Under the pieces are notes generated by a model. That model was not told the origin of the DNA. It worked only from the letters and a program-made list of their open reading frames with translations, and made no database searches. The translations under genes were made by a program, and so were the position numbers. A stretch of 64,000 nucleotides of DNA, taken from contig JARGDL010000010.1 in assembly GCA_029210465.1 (NCBI GenBank), positions 48,746 through 112,745 of the forward strand, in the 5' to 3' direction. Origin of the DNA: Stygiobacter electus (GTDB lineage Bacteria; Bacteroidota; Ignavibacteria; Ignavibacteriales; Melioribacteraceae). This document shows, in pieces, positions 38,923 to 49,154 of this stretch (position 1 is the stretch's first letter; every line of letters starts with the position of its first letter).

Positions 38923-40869
38923 TTATAAACTAAATAATAAAAAGAATAAAACTACGGCAATTCCAGCAATCATAACTAAAGCATAATATTGAACAAATCC
39001 AGTTTGTATTTTTTTAATTTGTTCAGCAAGTTTATCAATCAAAAGAGCAACACCGTTAACTGCACCATCAATGATTTTTACATCAGCAAATTTCCACAAT
39101 AACTTTTCACTACCTTTTTGAATAGGTTGAACAACTGAAGCCTCATAAATTTCATCAACAAAATATTTATTCAACAATAAATTGTATAAACCTTTGAATT
39201 TAGAAGAAACACTTTCAGCTATTTCCGGTTTTTGAGTATAAACTTTCAAAGCAAAGTAAATTGCCGACAAAGCTAATACAACAGAAATTGCCATCAACAA
39301 AATTTCTTCAAAATGTGAATGCATACCAAAATGAGCTAATTTTAATTGTGCTGGTTTATAAATAGGTTCAAGCCAATTTTCAAATAAATTACCATGTTCA
39401 CCTACGAATACTTTTGGCATTCCAACAAAACCACCAACAACAGATAAAAACGCTAAAATCATTAATGGGACTGTCATTACAGCTGGTGATTCATGAGGAT
39501 GAACATGATGATGATCGAATCTTTCATTACCATAAAACGTTAATGATAAAAGTCTGAACATGTAAAATGCTGTCATCATAGCAGTTAAAACACCAATCAA
39601 CCAAAAAACAAAACTTCCATTAGCATAAGCATTCCATAAAATTTCATCTTTACTAAAGAAACCAGATAAACCAGGAACACCTGTTATTGCTAAAGTTGCA
39701 ATGAAAAATGTAATGTAAGTTTTAGGCATATACTTTTTCAATCCACCGTAATTCTGAATATTTTGTTCTTCATGCATTCCATGAATAACAGAACCAGCAC
39801 CCAAAAATAAAAGTGCTTTAAAGAAAGCATGAGTCATAACATGAAAAATTGATGCACTAAATGCACCAACTCCAGCGGCTAAAAACATATAACCCAATTG
39901 GCTTACAGTTGAATAAGCTAAAACTTTTTTAATGTCATTTTGCACCAAACCAATTGATGCTGCCATTAATGCTGTTAACAAACCAATTACTGCAACAACA
40001 ATCATTATAGAAGGAGCACTTGCAAATAAAATTGAAGCGCGACTTACCATATAAACGCCAGCCGTAACCATTGTTGCAGCATGAATTAAAGCTGAAACGG
40101 GTGTTGGGCCAGCCATTGCATCTGGCAACCAGACAAATAATGGAATTTGTGCAGACTTTCCTGTTGCACCAATAAATAAGAATAAAGCTATTAAACTAAA
40201 AGTAGTTTCTGTAACTGGGAATGTAGTAGCTTTTGCAAAAACTTCTTTGAAATTAAGAGAATCAAAAGTAAAATAGATTAAAAACATTCCAAGTAAAAAT
40301 CCAAAATCACCAATTCTATTTACAACAAAAGCTTTTTTTGCAGCTTGAGAAGTTGTCCCTTTTTCAAAATTTCTATCGTACCAAAAACCGATTAAAAGAT
40401 AAGAGCAAAGACCAACACCTTCCCAACCTAAAAAGAGAACTAAAAAATTATCGCCAAGAATTAAATTCATCATTGCAAAGATGAAAAGATTTAAGTATGA
40501 GAAAAATCTCCAATAACCTTTATCACCATGCATATAACCGATTGAGTAAATATGAATCAAAAAGCCCACACCAGTTACAATTAATCCCATAGTAAGAGAA
40601 AGCTGATCAACCAAATATGCAAATTTGATATTCAATCCGGCTACATTTAACCAAGTGAAAATTTCAACTGTGTTAGATCTTTGTTCAACTGGGAGTGAAA
40701 GTGTTTGGATAAAAGCTCCAACTACTATTAAAAATGAAATTCCAACTGTTGATGAACCAATTATCCCAATTATTTTTTCATTTTTAATTTTACTACCAAA
40801 TAATCCATTAAATAAAAAACCAATTAAAGGTAGTAATACTGTTAAGTAAATTAAATTTATCATCACCAT
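38923..40869 (-). CDS. nuoL: NADH-quinone oxidoreductase subunit L
   Basis: 648 residues, the longest antiporter-like subunit. [33 protein letters not shown] and [14 protein letters not shown] are the core motifs. A C-terminal extension after residue 530 should include the lateral helix that spans the membrane arm. The 5' end overlaps nuoK by 7 bp. Confidence 0.95.
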   Translation of the reverse strand: MVMINLIYLTVLLPLIGFLFNGLFGSKIKNEKIIGIIGSSTVGISFLIVVGAFIQTLSLPVEQRSNTVEIFTWLNVAGLNIKFAYLVDQLSLTMGLIVTGVGFLIHIYSIGYMHGDKGYWRFFSYLNLFIFAMMNLILGDNFLVLFLGWEGVGLCSYLLIGFWYDRNFEKGTTSQAAKKAFVVNRIGDFGFLLGMFLIYFTFDSLNFKEVFAKATTFPVTETTFSLIALFLFIGATGKSAQIPLFVWLPDAMAGPTPVSALIHAATMVTAGVYMVSRASILFASAPSIMIVVAVIGLLTALMAASIGLVQNDIKKVLAYSTVSQLGYMFLAAGVGAFSASIFHVMTHAFFKALLFLGAGSVIHGMHEEQNIQNYGGLKKYMPKTYITFFIATLAITGVPGLSGFFSKDEILWNAYANGSFVFWLIGVLTAMMTAFYMFRLLSLTFYGNERFDHHHVHPHESPAVMTVPLMILAFLSVVGGFVGMPKVFVGEHGNLFENWLEPIYKPAQLKLAHFGMHSHFEEILLMAISVVLALSAIYFALKVYTQKPEIAESVSSKFKGLYNLLLNKYFVDEIYEASVVQPIQKGSEKLLWKFADVKIIDGAVNGVALLIDKLAEQIKKIQTGFVQYYALVMIAGIAVVLFFLLFSL

Positions 40870-41171
40870 TTAAAGATATTTATCTCGTCAATATTTACAG
40901 ATAATTTATTTCTGAAAATTGCAATTATAATTGCAAGGCCGACAGCAGCTTCTGCCGCTGCAACTGTCATAACAAAGAAGACAAAAATTTGTCCAATTGA
41001 ATTTCCTAGATAAGAAGAAAAAGTTATAAAAGTTAAATTTGCAGAATTTAACATTAACTCGATTGACATAAAAACCACAATCGCATTTCTACGAATTAAT
41101 ACTCCGGCTACACCAACAGTAAACATAAAAGCACTAAGTATTAAATAATATTCCATTGGAACTTGTAACAT
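40863..41171 (-). CDS. nuoK: NADH-quinone oxidoreductase subunit K
   Basis: 102 residues with three helices. The buried glutamates lie in [13 protein letters not shown] and [18 protein letters not shown], matching NuoK E36 and E72. It overlaps nuoL and lies 4 bp after nuoJ. Confidence 0.95.
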   Translation of the reverse strand: MLQVPMEYYLILSAFMFTVGVAGVLIRRNAIVVFMSIELMLNSANLTFITFSSYLGNSIGQIFVFFVMTVAAAEAAVGLAIIIAIFRNKLSVNIDEINIFKW

Positions 41172-41175
41172 AATA

Positions 41176-41691
41176 TCACTCGAATTTTTTCTTAGCTAAA
41201 ACTAATGCACCTATTGTTGCGGCTAATAGTAAAAATCCAGAAACTTCAAAAGGTATTAAATAATTAGTATAAAGTTGCTGACCAATTGTTTGAATTGTTC
41301 CGGAGTTTATGCTTGCCGCTTGATCTGGTGATAAATTTTTTGATGGATTGCTTTTGAAAATTAAAAATGCAATTTCGATGAATACAAATGCAGCTATGAA
41401 GATTGCAAAAAATTTAATTCCTCTTTTATCAATAAAAAGTTGATGTTCAGCTTCTGTATTTAACAACATCAAAACAAAAAGGAATAAAACCATTATTGCT
41501 CCAGCGTAAACAATAACTTGAACTACGGCTATGAATTGAGCATTTAATAATAAATACAATCCAGCGAGAGCAAAAAAATTAAGTACTAAAAAAACAGCAC
41601 TTATAACAGCATTTTTTCTTGTAATCATCATTACAGAAGATGTTGCAGCAACTAAAGCAAGAACAGCAAAAAGAATTATTTCAATATTCAT
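41176..41691 (-). CDS. nuoJ: NADH-quinone oxidoreductase subunit J
   Basis: 171 residues with five helices. [23 protein letters not shown] is the conserved third helix with the pi-bulge Tyr-Ala-Gly. The start codon overlaps the asnS stop by 1 bp, so it is translationally coupled to a tRNA synthetase gene. The usual upstream neighbours nuoA-I are missing here. Confidence 0.94.
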   Translation of the reverse strand: MNIEIILFAVLALVAATSSVMMITRKNAVISAVFLVLNFFALAGLYLLLNAQFIAVVQVIVYAGAIMVLFLFVLMLLNTEAEHQLFIDKRGIKFFAIFIAAFVFIEIAFLIFKSNPSKNLSPDQAASINSGTIQTIGQQLYTNYLIPFEVSGFLLLAATIGALVLAKKKFE

Positions 41692-42995
41692 TACGGTGTA
41701 TTCCTGTATATCATTCTTGGGAATGGAATTGCTTCGCGTAAATGTTCAAGACCACAAATCCAGCTAACAGTTCTTTCCAAACCTAAACCAAATCCACTAT
41801 GAGGCACAGAACCAAATCTTCTTAAATCTAAATACCATTCAAAATATGATTGTGGTAATCCATGATCTTTTATTCTTTGTAATAATAAATCAAGATTATC
41901 TTCACGTTGACTACCGCCAATAATTTCACCGTATCCTTCTGGAGCTATAACATCAACAGCTAAAACCACTTTTTCATTTTCAGGATCTCGTTTCATATAA
42001 AATGCTTTTACTTCAGTTGGATAACGATGAATCATAACTGGTCTATCGAATTCTTCACCAATTAAAGTTTCATCAGCACCACCAAAATCATTTCCCCATT
42101 GAAAATCAACACCTTTTTTCTTTAAGATTTCAACAGCTTCTGTGTATGAAATTCTTGGGAATGGTCTTTTTATATTTTCTAATTTTGAAGTATCACGCTC
42201 TAAAATATTTAATTCTTCTTTACAATCATTCAAAACAGTTTGAACAACATATTCAATAAATTCTTCTGCTAAATCCATATCATCATCAAGATCGTAAAAA
42301 GCCATTTCAGGTTCAACCATCCAAAATTCAGTTAAATGTCTTCTTGTTTTAGATTTTTCAGCTCTAAAAGTTGGACCAAAGGAATAAACTTTGCCCAATG
42401 CCAATGCACCACTTTCTTCATAAAGTTGACCACTTTGAGTAAGATATGCTTTACCTAAATCGAAGTAATCCATTTCAAAAAGTGTTGAAGTTCCTTCGCA
42501 AGCATTTGGAGTGATGATTGGTGGATCAAATAATGTAAATCCATGTGAGTCAAAAAAATCGCGAATGGCTTTAACAACTCTTGCTCTTACTTTTAAAATA
42601 GCGACTTGTCTTTTCGAACGAACCCACAAATGACGATTATCAATTAGAAATTCAATACCATGCTCTTTTGGAGTGATTGGATATTCTTGAGCAAGTGAAA
42701 TAATTTTTAAATCAGTTACATCAAGTTCATAACCGCCAATAGAACGAGGTTCTTCTTTTACTTTTCCAGTAACTTCAAAAGATGATTCTTGAGTTAGTTT
42801 ATCAGCGGCATCAAAAACTTCTTCGCTAACATTTCCTTTGAAAACTACACATTGAACGTAACCTGTTCCATCTCTCAAAATTAAAAATTTAATTTTACCA
42901 CTTGAACGTTTGTTGTAAAGCCAACCTTTTAATGAAACTTCTTCCCCGACATTGTCTTTAAGATCTTTGATGTAGAATTTTGGTTTAATACTCAT
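41691..42995 (-). CDS. asnS: Asparaginyl-tRNA synthetase
   Basis: 434 residues from ATG 42995. A longer frame from TTG 43022 would run into the promoter at 43020-43052. The N-terminal OB-fold ([24 protein letters not shown]) binds the anticodon. Class II motifs are [43 protein letters not shown] and the C-terminal [18 protein letters not shown] with TLFEM favours AsnRS over AspRS. It leads the transcript with nuoJKLMN. Confidence 0.93.
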   Translation of the reverse strand: MSIKPKFYIKDLKDNVGEEVSLKGWLYNKRSSGKIKFLILRDGTGYVQCVVFKGNVSEEVFDAADKLTQESSFEVTGKVKEEPRSIGGYELDVTDLKIISLAQEYPITPKEHGIEFLIDNRHLWVRSKRQVAILKVRARVVKAIRDFFDSHGFTLFDPPIITPNACEGTSTLFEMDYFDLGKAYLTQSGQLYEESGALALGKVYSFGPTFRAEKSKTRRHLTEFWMVEPEMAFYDLDDDMDLAEEFIEYVVQTVLNDCKEELNILERDTSKLENIKRPFPRISYTEAVEILKKKGVDFQWGNDFGGADETLIGEEFDRPVMIHRYPTEVKAFYMKRDPENEKVVLAVDVIAPEGYGEIIGGSQREDNLDLLLQRIKDHGLPQSYFEWYLDLRRFGSVPHSGFGLGLERTVSWICGLEHLREAIPFPRMIYRNTP

Positions 42996-43019
42996 AATAT
43001 TTTCTGGAAATTTGACGAG

Positions 43020-43052
43020 CAAATATAAAGAAGTGCTGTTTATTATTCCAAA
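43020..43052 (-). promoter_or_regulatory. Promoter of the asnS-nuoJKLMN transcript
   Basis: On the minus strand TTTG (43052-43049), 21 nt and TATATTTG (43027-43020) match the Bacteroidota consensus at both elements. The predicted start lies about 18 nt before the asnS ATG at 42995. Confidence 0.6.
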
Positions 43053-43090
43053 TAAATGAAAAAATTTAGATGTATACAGAAAAATTTAGT

Positions 43091-43999
43091 TTAAACAAAG
43101 TTTGATTTTTTTAATTCTTCTTTTGCAAACTTATATCCAACTTCTATAATTTCTTTAGCTTTTGAAAATTCAAATGACTTAAATTTACTAACATCGGGTT
43201 GGATTAATAAATCTGGTTTGGCAAGTTGAAATCTTAAATCGTTTATTTGCATTTGCACAACTACTAAAACATTATAAATAGTATTCAAAAAAGATAATTC
43301 ATCTTCATCACTCTCTTTTCCTAAAAAACTAAATCTTTGTTTAATGGCTGATTGTAATTTTTCGTTTATGAAATTCGATTTACTATTTATCTCCTTTTCA
43401 TACTTTTTAATTTTTTCTTTTTGTTCTAGTGTGGTTAATTTTTTTATGCTTACAGCAATTACTTTATCAACTTTATTTTTTATAACATCGACTGGAGTTG
43501 GATTTACCAAACCACCGTCAACAAGTTTAAATCTACCATAAGGAACTGGTGAGAAAATAATTGGTAATGAAATACTTGCTCTTATTGACTTAACCAATTC
43601 ACCTTTATCAAGAACAATCATTTTGCCTGTCTTGATATCAGTGGCAACACAAACAAATGGAATTTTTAAATCACTAAAGGTTTTATTACCAAACCATTCT
43701 CTTAATTGTTTTTCTAAAAAATCAGAATATAAATTTGAAGAAAAATTAAAAGTAGGAATTAAAAACTTTGCTAAATCTTTCCAATTTGTATTTAATGCTA
43801 TTTCTTCAATTTGATTTACAGACATTCCACTTGCATAAGCACCACCAATTAACGCACCCATACTTGTACCGCTGATATAATCAATTTTAATATTGAACTC
43901 CTCAATTGCTTTAAGTGCGCCAATGTGAATTAACCCTCGTGCAGCTCCCATTCCAAGAGCTAAACCAATTTTATCTTTCTTTGTTTCTTTTTTATTCAT
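43091..43999 (-). CDS. Patatin-like phospholipase (RssA-type)
   Basis: 302 residues. The oxyanion loop is GMGAARGLIHIGAL. The nucleophile is S46 in GTSMGALIGG, and the catalytic Asp is D161 in LVDGGLVNPTP, giving a Ser-Asp dyad. There is no signal peptide, so it is probably cytoplasmic or membrane-associated. It overlaps cydC by 4 bp at its start and seems part of the cydDC transcript, an uncommon partnership. Confidence 0.88.
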   Translation of the reverse strand: MNKKETKKDKIGLALGMGAARGLIHIGALKAIEEFNIKIDYISGTSMGALIGGAYASGMSVNQIEEIALNTNWKDLAKFLIPTFNFSSNLYSDFLEKQLREWFGNKTFSDLKIPFVCVATDIKTGKMIVLDKGELVKSIRASISLPIIFSPVPYGRFKLVDGGLVNPTPVDVIKNKVDKVIAVSIKKLTTLEQKEKIKKYEKEINSKSNFINEKLQSAIKQRFSFLGKESDEDELSFLNTIYNVLVVVQMQINDLRFQLAKPDLLIQPDVSKFKSFEFSKAKEIIEVGYKFAKEELKKSNFV

Positions 44000-45651
44000 A
44001 AATTTATTTTAATCACATTATTAAATATCTGTAGATTATTTGTTCTGTGTGTTATAAAAATTATAGTCTTTTCACCTTTTAACTTTTCAAGCATGGATAG
44101 TATCTTGCTTTCGGTTTCCTGATCAAGATGAGAAGTTGCTTCATCAAAGATAATTATCGGAGTGTTTCTCAAAATTGCACGGGCAATTGCTAATCGTTTT
44201 GCTTCTCCGCCGCTTAATTTTTTACCAAGCTCACCAATGTTTGTATCAATTCCATTTGATAAATTTTTTACAAAGCTAATCAAATCAGATTTTGAAAGTG
44301 CATTGAATAATTCCTCTTCAGTTGCGTCAATTTTTGCAAGCAAAAAATTTTCTCTTATTGTTCCGGTGAAAAGATGAACATTCTGTGTTACAACCGAAAT
44401 TAAATTGCGTATGTTCTCATCAGGAATATTTTTGTAATCAATTCCGTCAATTGTAATTACTCCGGTATAATCATACCAGAGTTTTGTCAAAAGATTTACC
44501 AAAGTGGTTTTACCGCTGCCGCTTTCACCTGTTATGGCAATGAAATCATTCTTTTTTATTTCAATGGGAAAATTATGAAGCACTTCCCTTTTGCCATCAT
44601 ATGAAAATGAAACGTTCTTCATTTCTATTGCTGAATTAAATTCTTTCTTATCAATGCAGATATTTTTTTTATCTTTAATTTGATTTTCATTGGTCAATTC
44701 GAGAAGTCTTTCACCAGCTTCAACACTTTTACCAAGATATTGAAACGCAAGTGGTATTTGAAAAACAATTTCGAATGAAGCCATTATACCAATTGTAATT
44801 ACCGAAAGATAAACTCCATTTAAATTGCCGGCATTAACTTCAGGTATTGCAGCATAAAGCATAACCAGAACTGTAAAGTTCATTGCAAGTCCAGTTAATA
44901 TTTCATGAAGCGATTGAATCAAAGACATTTTTCTTTCTGACGAAAGTAATTTTTCCTGAAGCGAATAAAATTTATTTCTCCAATTTTCTGTTTGGTTATA
45001 AAAAATCAATTCAGCAAGTCCTTGCACACTATCAACAGCATATTCTTTGAGTCGGGTTTTCAAAGAAATAATTTCTTTGCCAAGTTTATTTGAAAGTAAA
45101 AAGGTCAATGCCGGAATTCCAATTGCAGATAAGTAAAAGACTGAAATAAAAATTAAAGAATATTTCAGGCTGAAGAGATTGAGTAAATAAAACATTAAAA
45201 ACGATACAGCAACAAAAACGAACGGCGGTGAAATAACACGTACAAAAATATGTTCAAGACTTTCGATATCTTCGATTGAGCGTGAGAGCAAGTCGCTGCT
45301 GGTTAAATCTTTTTTCTTTGATGGAATCAATGGTTCTATTGATTTGAAAAACCATAAACGAAGTTTTGCTAATAATCTGAAAGTAACTTCATGTGAAATA
45401 TATCTTTCAAGATATCGGAAAACGCCACGTGAGATTCCGAAAAAGCGAACGCCTACAATTGCAACCTGAAGCTGATAAATTGGAGTTTGAATTGCAGCAC
45501 TTGCAATTATGTATGATGAAGTCATCATCAAACCAATTCCGCTTCCGACAGTCAGAAAACTCATCAATGCTGCAAGAATCATCCACCAGCGGTATTCTAA
45601 ACTAAGCGATGCTATTTTGAAAAATGTTTTGAACATAATTTTTTTATTCAT
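43996..45651 (-). CDS. cydC: Heterodimeric ABC exporter CydDC, subunit CydC
   Basis: 551 residues. Six membrane helices (about 15-310) are followed by an ATPase domain with GESGSGKTTL, signature LSGGEAKRLAIARAI and Walker B IIIFDEATSHLD. CydDC exports glutathione/cysteine or handles heme and is needed for cytochrome bd assembly (established knowledge). It follows cydD after 190 bp that contain palindromic repeats, and precedes the patatin gene. Confidence 0.88.
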   Translation of the reverse strand: MNKKIMFKTFFKIASLSLEYRWWMILAALMSFLTVGSGIGLMMTSSYIIASAAIQTPIYQLQVAIVGVRFFGISRGVFRYLERYISHEVTFRLLAKLRLWFFKSIEPLIPSKKKDLTSSDLLSRSIEDIESLEHIFVRVISPPFVFVAVSFLMFYLLNLFSLKYSLIFISVFYLSAIGIPALTFLLSNKLGKEIISLKTRLKEYAVDSVQGLAELIFYNQTENWRNKFYSLQEKLLSSERKMSLIQSLHEILTGLAMNFTVLVMLYAAIPEVNAGNLNGVYLSVITIGIMASFEIVFQIPLAFQYLGKSVEAGERLLELTNENQIKDKKNICIDKKEFNSAIEMKNVSFSYDGKREVLHNFPIEIKKNDFIAITGESGSGKTTLVNLLTKLWYDYTGVITIDGIDYKNIPDENIRNLISVVTQNVHLFTGTIRENFLLAKIDATEEELFNALSKSDLISFVKNLSNGIDTNIGELGKKLSGGEAKRLAIARAILRNTPIIIFDEATSHLDQETESKILSMLEKLKGEKTIIFITHRTNNLQIFNNVIKINL

Positions 45652-45665
45652 TTAATTTTAACTTC

Positions 45666-45833
45666 GTCATCCTTCGACAAGCTCAGGATGACAATCACAC
45701 TGTCATGGTGAGCCTGCCTACGCTAAAGCTTCGGCAGATAAACATGTCGAACGATGACAACTAACAATTTTAACTTTTGTATTCACGTCATCCTTCGACA
45801 AGCCTGCCTGTCGGCAGACAGGCTCAGGATGAC
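45666..45833. repeat. Palindromic repeat cluster between cydD and cydC (three units)
   Basis: Unit 1 (45666-45692) is a 27-bp hairpin with arms GTCATCCT and AGGATGAC. Unit 2 (45702-45758) has arms GTCATGGTGAG and GTCGAACGATGAC and a 30-bp larger apex containing CTAAAGCTTCGGCAG. Unit 3 (45787-45833) is unit 1 with the 20-bp module CCTGCCTGTCGGCAGACAGG at 45803-45822. Deleting those 20 bp gives unit 1 exactly. Units of this family may also act as mRNA stabilisers or attenuators between the two genes (inference). Confidence 0.92.
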
Positions 45834-45841
45834 AGACAAGA

Positions 45842-47578
45842 TCAGGATGACATATCTTTCTCAATTTCATCAATTAACTTTTTATAGTACTCGGATTTTA
45901 TCATCAACTCATCGTGCTTTCCTTCATCCAAAATTTTTCCATCTTTCACGACAATAATTTTATCTGCCTTCTCAATGGTTTTTAATCTGTGAGCAATTAT
46001 TAAAACTGTTTTCTCTTGATAAAGTTCATACATATTGTTCATAATTTCTTTTTCAGTTTCAGGGTCAAGATTTGCAGTCGGCTCATCAACGCAAATGATT
46101 TCTGCATTTCTTAAATAAGCTCGGGCTAAAGCAATCCTTTGTATTTCACCTCCACTGAAATTTGAGCCTGCTTCACTAACTTTTGTTTCATAACCATTAG
46201 GTAGATTGCTAATCAAGTTATGAATTTTTGCTTTCATTGCTGCTGAAACAACATCGTCATAAGTTGCATCTTCTTTTGACAACTTAATATTCTCCAGTAA
46301 AGTAGAATTGAACAGATGTGGATTTTGCGGCAGCCATGAAATTTTTTTTCTAAATTCATTTAACTCAATTTTATTTAAATCAACATTTCCATATTTAATT
46401 TTTCCTGACTGCGGTTTAATAAATCCCAAGAGCATATTCATCAATGTTGTTTTGCCTGAGCCGGTTTGTCCAACAAGTGCAGTAACTTTTCCTTTTTCAA
46501 TCACAAGAGAAACAGAATTAATTGCAGGTTCATTTCGGTCTTCATAAGTAAATGAAACATTATCAAAAACTATTGATTGATTTTCTTTTAATTCATGTTC
46601 CGAAGAAATAGTTTTTTGATTTTCATTTTTTGTTTGGATTAACAAACTGATTCGTTCAAAAGCAGCCACACCTTCCATTCCTGCATGATAACTTACTCCA
46701 AGCTGACGAAGCGGCAAATAAAATTCAGGTGCAATAATTAAAATGAAAAGTGCATCTGCAAAATTGAAATCACCGTTCAGCAGACGCAATCCAATAGCAA
46801 CAGCAATTACAGCCACACTGATCGTGGAAGCGACTTCAAGTACAAGTGCAGACAAAAATGCAACTCGCAAAACTTTTAATGTTTTTATTCTGAATATATT
46901 TGTTACATCTTCAATTCTTTTTAATGTTTCTTTAGTACGGTTAAAAAGTTTCAGAGTTGGAATTCCCTGAAGCACATCAAAGAAATAAGCACTCATTCTG
47001 CTTAAAGTTGTCCATTGCTTTTGATTCAACTTTTCTGCAATCGAGCCAATCAAAAACATAAATGTTGGAATAATTGGTGCGGTTACAATAAAAATAATAG
47101 CTGATAGCAAATCTTTTGGCAGAACGAAAAATAAAATCATGAGTGGAATTAAAGCTGCTAAAAAAAGCTGTGGAAGAAATTTTGAGAAATAATCTTCAAG
47201 TTTATCAACGCCATTCAAAAGAGTATTAACAATCTCGCCAGTTCTTTCAGATTTTATTTTTATTGGTCCGAGAGAAGATATATTGGTAATTATATTTTCT
47301 CTAAGATTCTTTTTTATCTCAACAACCAATTTTGATGAAAAAATATTCTGAAGAAAAATAAAAGCTGCTTTCAGCAGTGAAGCTGCTGCAAAAAGAAATA
47401 AAATATTCTTCACCCGTTCAAGAGTATGACCAAGCAAAAAAACATTATTGATAATGCGGCTTAAAAAATATGCCTGCGAAATTGTAAAAGCAGATGCCAA
47501 CAAACCACAAATGAGTGCCGAGTAGAATTGAATCTTATCAGATTTTATTAAAGAGAATAACCGCCTGTCAAATAGCAT
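45842..47578 (-). CDS. cydD: Heterodimeric ABC exporter CydDC, subunit CydD
   Basis: 578 residues. The membrane domain is followed by an ATPase with GQTGSGKTTLMNMLLG, FSGGEIQRIALARAY and IICVDEPTANLDPET. Pairs with CydC in the inner membrane. The C-terminus ends within 10 bp of the palindromic cluster. Upstream lies a repeat-GIY-YIG-repeat cassette that separates it from cydAB. Confidence 0.88.
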   Translation of the reverse strand: MLFDRRLFSLIKSDKIQFYSALICGLLASAFTISQAYFLSRIINNVFLLGHTLERVKNILFLFAAASLLKAAFIFLQNIFSSKLVVEIKKNLRENIITNISSLGPIKIKSERTGEIVNTLLNGVDKLEDYFSKFLPQLFLAALIPLMILFFVLPKDLLSAIIFIVTAPIIPTFMFLIGSIAEKLNQKQWTTLSRMSAYFFDVLQGIPTLKLFNRTKETLKRIEDVTNIFRIKTLKVLRVAFLSALVLEVASTISVAVIAVAIGLRLLNGDFNFADALFILIIAPEFYLPLRQLGVSYHAGMEGVAAFERISLLIQTKNENQKTISSEHELKENQSIVFDNVSFTYEDRNEPAINSVSLVIEKGKVTALVGQTGSGKTTLMNMLLGFIKPQSGKIKYGNVDLNKIELNEFRKKISWLPQNPHLFNSTLLENIKLSKEDATYDDVVSAAMKAKIHNLISNLPNGYETKVSEAGSNFSGGEIQRIALARAYLRNAEIICVDEPTANLDPETEKEIMNNMYELYQEKTVLIIAHRLKTIEKADKIIVVKDGKILDEGKHDELMIKSEYYKKLIDEIEKDMSS

Positions 47579-47714
47579 GATTAAACATTCTTACCGATTT
47601 TTCATTGTTTAGTTTTTTGATAATTCGTATAAATCATAAATCTGATATCAAAATTATGATTATAAAACTTCAGTAGAAAATCCAAATGGAGAATTAAAAT
47701 ATTAAATTTCAGCC

Positions 47715-47795
47715 ATCATCCTTCGACAAGCCTGCCTGTCGGCAGACAGGCTCAGGATGACATTTGTTGTCATGGTGAGCCTGTCGAACCATGAC
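47715..47795. repeat. Two palindromic repeat units downstream of the GIY-YIG pseudogene
   Basis: Unit A (47715-47761) carries the 20-bp module CCTGCCTGTCGGCAGACAGG at 47731-47750. Unit B (47769-47795) is an uninterrupted 27-bp unit with arms GTCATGGT and ACCATGAC, a perfect complement. Confidence 0.9.
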
Positions 47796-48082
47796 CTGCT
47801 TTTTTATTCTTTGACAAACTTTTTAGTAATTCAAAATCTCTTTTGATTAATGCTTCTTTTTTTTGCTCTGCTCCATCCTTTGATCTGCTTTTCACTTCAG
47901 ATTGCTTCATTCATATCTTGAAGTTCATTAGAATATACAAGCTCAACTGGTAATCTTGTTGATGTATATCCATCGAATGTTCCAGAATTATGTCCTAAAA
48001 TTCTTTTCTCAAGATTTGAAGTTACACCTGTGTAATAACTTCCATCATTGCATTTTAGTATGTATACATAATAGCTTTTCAT
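47796..48082 (-). pseudogene. GIY-YIG nuclease-like gene (YhbQ/UPF0213 type), broken
   Basis: Starts MKSYYVYILKCNDGSYYTGV at 48082. It is stopped by TGA at 47897-47899, where the intact paralogue at 50807-51124 has AGA. Removing that stop still leaves a one-base gain in an A-run about 35 bp later. The catalytic Glu region NEAI is reached, but the QIKGW helix is lost. The gene is decayed, unlike the paralogue upstream of cydA. Confidence 0.85.
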
Positions 48083-48097
48083 TTTTATTCTTTGTTA

Positions 48098-48124
48098 GTC
48101 ACCCTTCGATAAACTCAGGATGAC
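48098..48124. repeat. Palindromic repeat unit, degenerate
   Basis: 27 bp with arms GTCACCCT and AGGATGAC, an imperfect hairpin lying 7 bp before the cydB stop region. Confidence 0.8.
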
Positions 48125-48131
48125 ATTAATG

Positions 48132-49145
48132 CTAATATTCCAACTTTTGTTTTGTTGAAACTCTTTTTCTGAAAATCCAATAACTCCATGCCTGATATGC
48201 AAGTACTATTGGAACAAAAATTACTGCAACGATTGTCATTACTTTTAATGTATATGGCGATGATGAAGCATTGTAAATCGTCAAGCTCCAATCTGGATTT
48301 GTACTTGATACCATTACTCTTGGGAACAATCCCATGAAAATTGTTATGGTTGAAAATGCAATTGTAATTCCTGTCATTACAAATGCCCAGCCTTCTTTCT
48401 GAATCTTCAAAAGGTAACCAACAGAAAGTATTGCCAATCCTGCAAGAATGGGAATTACACCAGGATTAACACCAAGTTTGCTGAACATATCAGTTTCAAA
48501 ATAGCCAAGAATTACATAAATGAATAATAAGATTGTTGCTGGCAGCCAAAGTTTTTTTGCGACTTTTCTTGCACCATCAAGAAGATTATCTGACAATTTC
48601 AAAGATAAAAAGATTGAGCCATGAAGTGTGAAAAGTAAGAGCGAAGCAATACCACCAATTAAAGAATATGGATTTAGCAGAGTAAAAAAATTGCCAGTAA
48701 AATTCATTTTGTCATCAATCGGAACACCGCGAATAATATTTGAAATTGCAACTCCCCAAAGTAATGCAGGAATAAAACTACCAGCAAAGATTACCCAATC
48801 CCAACGGTTACGCCAGACAGGATCATCTTTTTTACTTCTGTATTCGAATGCAACACCGCGTGCAATTAATGCAAGAAGCATTACTACTAATGCAAGATAA
48901 AATCCGCTGAACAATGTTGCATACCAGTTTGGAAATGCGGCAAACATTGCACCGCCAGCAGTTAACATCCAGACTTCATTTCCATCCCAGAAAGTGCCGA
49001 TTGAATTAATAATTGCTCTTCTTTCACGATCTTCTTTGCCAAGAAACGGCAAGAGAATTCCAACTCCGTAATCAAATCCTTCTAAAAAGAAGAATCCGAT
49101 AAACAAAACTGCGATAAGTACAAACCAAATTGTATTGAGATCCAT
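48132..49145 (-). CDS. cydB: Cytochrome bd ubiquinol oxidase subunit II
   Basis: 337 residues with eight to nine helices. EGFDYGVGILLPFLG near residue 23 and FWDGNEVWMLTAGGAMFAAFP are the family signature. It forms the membrane heterodimer with CydA for high-affinity, non-pumping oxygen reduction. It lies 9 bp after cydA. Base composition looks slightly richer in GC than the surrounding nuo genes. Confidence 0.95.
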   Translation of the reverse strand: MDLNTIWFVLIAVLFIGFFFLEGFDYGVGILLPFLGKEDRERRAIINSIGTFWDGNEVWMLTAGGAMFAAFPNWYATLFSGFYLALVVMLLALIARGVAFEYRSKKDDPVWRNRWDWVIFAGSFIPALLWGVAISNIIRGVPIDDKMNFTGNFFTLLNPYSLIGGIASLLLFTLHGSIFLSLKLSDNLLDGARKVAKKLWLPATILLFIYVILGYFETDMFSKLGVNPGVIPILAGLAILSVGYLLKIQKEGWAFVMTGITIAFSTITIFMGLFPRVMVSSTNPDWSLTIYNASSSPYTLKVMTIVAVIFVPIVLAYQAWSYWIFRKRVSTKQKLEY

Positions 49146-49154
49146 TTTATCCTC

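Larger units (their letters stand above)
47769..48124. repeat. Repeat - GIY-YIG - repeat cassette, copy 1 (between cydB and cydD)
   Basis: 356 bp bounded by palindromic units (47769-47795 and 48098-48124) and homologous along its length to 50803-51166. Shared sequence includes both gene flanks, e.g. CTGCTTTTTTATTCTTTGAC at one end and CTTTTCATTTTTATTCTT at the other. The two cassettes lie in the same orientation on either side of cydAB. Confidence 0.85.
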
